Part shown: piece after piece, positions 1 to 5,906 of the stretch | Position numbering within the stretch: position 1 is the first letter of the stretch | Layout of the letters: each line of letters opens with the position of its first letter | NCBI GenBank assembly: GCA_003512805.1 | Contig: DOOK01000449.1 | Location: forward strand, 757-6,662 | Reading direction: 5' to 3' | Length of the DNA stretch: 5,906 bases | Source: Erwinia sp. | GTDB lineage: Bacteria; Pseudomonadota; Gammaproteobacteria; Enterobacterales; Enterobacteriaceae | The notes under the pieces: model-generated | Told to the model about the DNA's origin: nothing | Seen by the model: the letters and a program-made list of their open reading frames with translations, nothing else | Databases searched by the model: none | Position numbers and translations under genes: made by a program

Positions 1-1
1 C

Positions 2-751
2 CTGCGCGTCCGCGATGACGATATTCCTGGGCTGGTTATGGATGGCGTGGTGGATTTAGGCATTATTGGCGAAAACGTGCTGGAAGAAGAGCTGCTGACC
101 CGTCGTGCGCAGGGGGAAGATCCTCGTTATACGCTGTTGCGCCGTCTCGATTTTGGCGGCTGCCGCCTGTCGCTGGCCATGTCGGTGGATGATGACTATA
201 CCGGCCCACAGTGTTTGCAAAACGCCCGTATCGCGACCTCCTATCCTCACCTGCTGAAAAAGTATCTCGACAAACAGGGCGTTGCGTTTAAATCCTGCCT
301 GCTGAACGGCTCCGTTGAGGTCGCCCCTCGCGCGGGTCTGGCCGACGCCATTTGCGATCTGGTATCTACTGGCGCCACGCTGGAAGCCAACGGCCTGCGC
401 GAAGTCGAAGTGATTTATCGCTCTAAAGCCTGCCTGATCCAACGCGACGGCGAAATGCCTGGCGCCAAGCAGGAGCTGATCGACAAGCTGATGACCCGTA
501 TCCAGGGCGTGATCCAGGCGCGTGAATCCAAGTACATCATGCTGCACGCGCCGAGCGAGCGTCTGGAAGATATCATCGCTCTGCTACCCGGCGCGGAGCG
601 TCCTACCGTGCTGCCGCTGGCGGGCGATAAAAGCCGCGTCGCCATGCACATGGTCAGCAGCGAAACCCTGTTCTGGGAAACGATGGAGAAACTAAAAGCG
701 CTGGGCGCCAGTTCCATCCTCGTGCTGCCTATTGAGAAGATGATGGAGTAA
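2..751 (+). CDS. hisG: ATP phosphoribosyltransferase HisG, long form (3' part; 5' end outside window)
   Basis: HisG catalyses the first, committed step of histidine synthesis: ATP plus PRPP gives N1-(5-phosphoribosyl)-ATP and pyrophosphate, in the cytoplasm. The reading frame is open from base 2. The first visible codon corresponds to Leu51 of the 299-residue E. coli protein, and the 249 remaining codons reach the TAA at 749-751 with no net length change. The ATG at 38 is internal (about residue 63) and is not the start. The PRPP-binding loop is visible as DLVSTGAT (about residues 169-176), preceded by [12 protein letters not shown]. From about residue 225 the sequence continues into the C-terminal ACT-like domain, which in long-form HisG binds histidine for feedback inhibition, so no separate HisZ subunit is expected. 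The end of the gene carries the Shine-Dalgarno sequence for hisD. Family assignment is very secure; feedback inhibition is inferred from the family. Confidence 0.98.
   Translation: MRVRDDDIPGLVMDGVVDLGIIGENVLEEELLTRRAQGEDPRYTLLRRLDFGGCRLSLAMSVDDDYTGPQCLQNARIATSYPHLLKKYLDKQGVAFKSCLLNGSVEVAPRAGLADAICDLVSTGATLEANGLREVEVIYRSKACLIQRDGEMPGAKQELIDKLMTRIQGVIQARESKYIMLHAPSERLEDIIALLPGAERPTVLPLAGDKSRVAMHMVSSETLFWETMEKLKALGASSILVLPIEKMME
745..748 (+). promoter_or_regulatory. Ribosome binding site of hisD (GGAG inside the hisG end)
   Basis: GGAG lies 6 bases before the ATG at 755 and 9 bases before a second, adjacent ATG at 758. Either start is acceptable by spacing. The first is used here; choosing the second would only remove one Met. 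The site overlaps the last codons of hisG, so ribosomes finishing hisG arrive on it, which favours translational coupling. Confidence 0.7.
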
Positions 752-754
752 GCG

Positions 755-4201
<3,447 letters not shown>

Positions 4202-4202
<1 letters not shown>

Positions 4203-4792
4203 TGAACGTGGTGATCCTGGATACCGGTTGCGCCAACCTTTCTTCCGTTAAGTGGGCCATTCAGCGCCTGGGCTATGAGCCCGTGGTCAGCCGCGAGGCG
4301 GATATCGTGCTGCAGGCCGATAAGCTACTGCTGCCCGGTGTCGGCACGGCACAGGCGGCAATGGACCAGCTACGCGAGCGAGACCTGGTCGGGCTGATTA
4401 AAACCTGTACCCAGCCGGTGTTGGGGATCTGTCTGGGAATGCAGCTGCTTGGCTCACACAGCGAAGAGAGCAACGGCGTTGCCACGCTGGGCATTATTGA
4501 TCAGCCGGTACAGCAGATGAACGATTGCGGCCTGCCGCTGCCGCATATGGGTTGGAACCAGATTACCGCGCAGGCGGGCAACCATCTGTTTCGCGGCATT
4601 CCCGACGGCGCGTACTTCTATTTCGTGCACAGCTACGCCATGCCGGTTAACGCCCATACTATTGCGCAGTGCCACTACGGCGAGCCTTTTACCGCCGCGG
4701 TGCAGCAAGATAACTTTTTCGGTGTGCAGTTCCACCCGGAACGATCCGGCGCGGCTGGCGCGCAGCTGCTGAAAAACTTCCTGGAGATGTAA
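4202..4792 (+). CDS. hisH: Imidazole glycerol phosphate synthase, glutamine amidotransferase subunit HisH
   Basis: HisH is a class I (triad) glutaminase that releases ammonia from glutamine and passes it through the barrel of its partner HisF, which makes imidazole glycerol phosphate and AICAR from PRFAR. At 196 residues it has the same length as E. coli HisH. The catalytic triad is visible: Cys77 in the nucleophile elbow GICLGMQLL, and His178 and Glu180 in QFHPERSG. The oxyanion-strand region around LPGVGTA (44-50) is intact. AAAGGAG at 4188-4194 stands 7 bases before the ATG, whose first base is the last base of the hisB TAA. The final Met codon is followed at once by TAA and then the GTG start of hisA, in the same reading frame. 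hisA stands between hisH and its partner gene hisF, which is the usual order. Confidence 0.98.
4783..4786 (+). promoter_or_regulatory. Ribosome binding site of hisA (supports the GTG start)
   Basis: GGAG in the last codons of hisH lies 6 bases before the GTG at 4793. The nearest upstream ATG in that frame (4787-4789) is the last codon of hisH and is followed directly by TAA, so it cannot start hisA. The spacing and the immediate IIPALDLI sequence make GTG the start. Confidence 0.75.

Positions 4793-5906
<1,114 letters not shown>

Noticed and set aside
38..40. ATG at 38 as the start of the first gene
   Set aside because: The frame is open back to base 2 and those upstream codons already match HisG residues 51-62, so the gene begins before the window.

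Overview
The window is the central part of a bacterial histidine biosynthesis operon, all on the + strand, in the order hisG (3' part), hisD, hisC, hisB, hisH, hisA, hisF (5' part). The proteins match my memory of the Escherichia coli and Salmonella proteins closely and almost without gaps. The fused bifunctional hisB and the G-D-C-B-H-A-F order are the gammaproteobacterial, enterobacterial arrangement. I infer a member of the Enterobacterales. Differences from E. coli are spread through every gene (for example the middle of HisG and the linker of HisB), so it is probably not Escherichia or Salmonella. Erwinia/Pantoea-like or Serratia-like relatives are my guess, but I cannot settle the genus without a search.

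Layout: hisG enters from the left edge already at its 51st codon and ends at 751. hisD (755-2053), hisC (2050-3138), hisB (3135-4202), hisH (4202-4792), hisA (4793-5530) and hisF (from 5512, cut by the right edge) follow with no real intergenic space. The junctions are a 3-base gap (G/D), 4-base ATGA overlaps (D/C and C/B), a 1-base TAATG overlap (B/H), direct abutment with a GTG start (H/A) and a 19-base overlap (A/F). Each start has a GGAG-type Shine-Dalgarno sequence lying inside the preceding gene, so the cistrons are very probably translationally coupled on one polycistronic mRNA. No stretch over 300 bases lacks a gene. The operon promoter, the hisL leader/attenuator and the terminal hisI would lie outside the window.

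Together the genes cover most of the route from PRPP and ATP to histidine. HisG makes phosphoribosyl-ATP. (HisI, not here, performs the next two steps.) HisA isomerises ProFAR to PRFAR. HisH and HisF form the glutamine-dependent imidazole glycerol phosphate synthase. HisB dehydrates IGP and later dephosphorylates histidinol phosphate. HisC performs the transamination between those two steps. HisD oxidises histidinol to histidine. Every catalytic residue I checked is present and no gene is broken.

I found no mobile element, CRISPR array, RNA gene or unknown system. The window is ordinary core metabolism. The points worth a look are small: a possible internal promoter in distal hisC, the GTG start of hisA set directly behind the hisH stop in the same frame, and a slightly long HisC tail.
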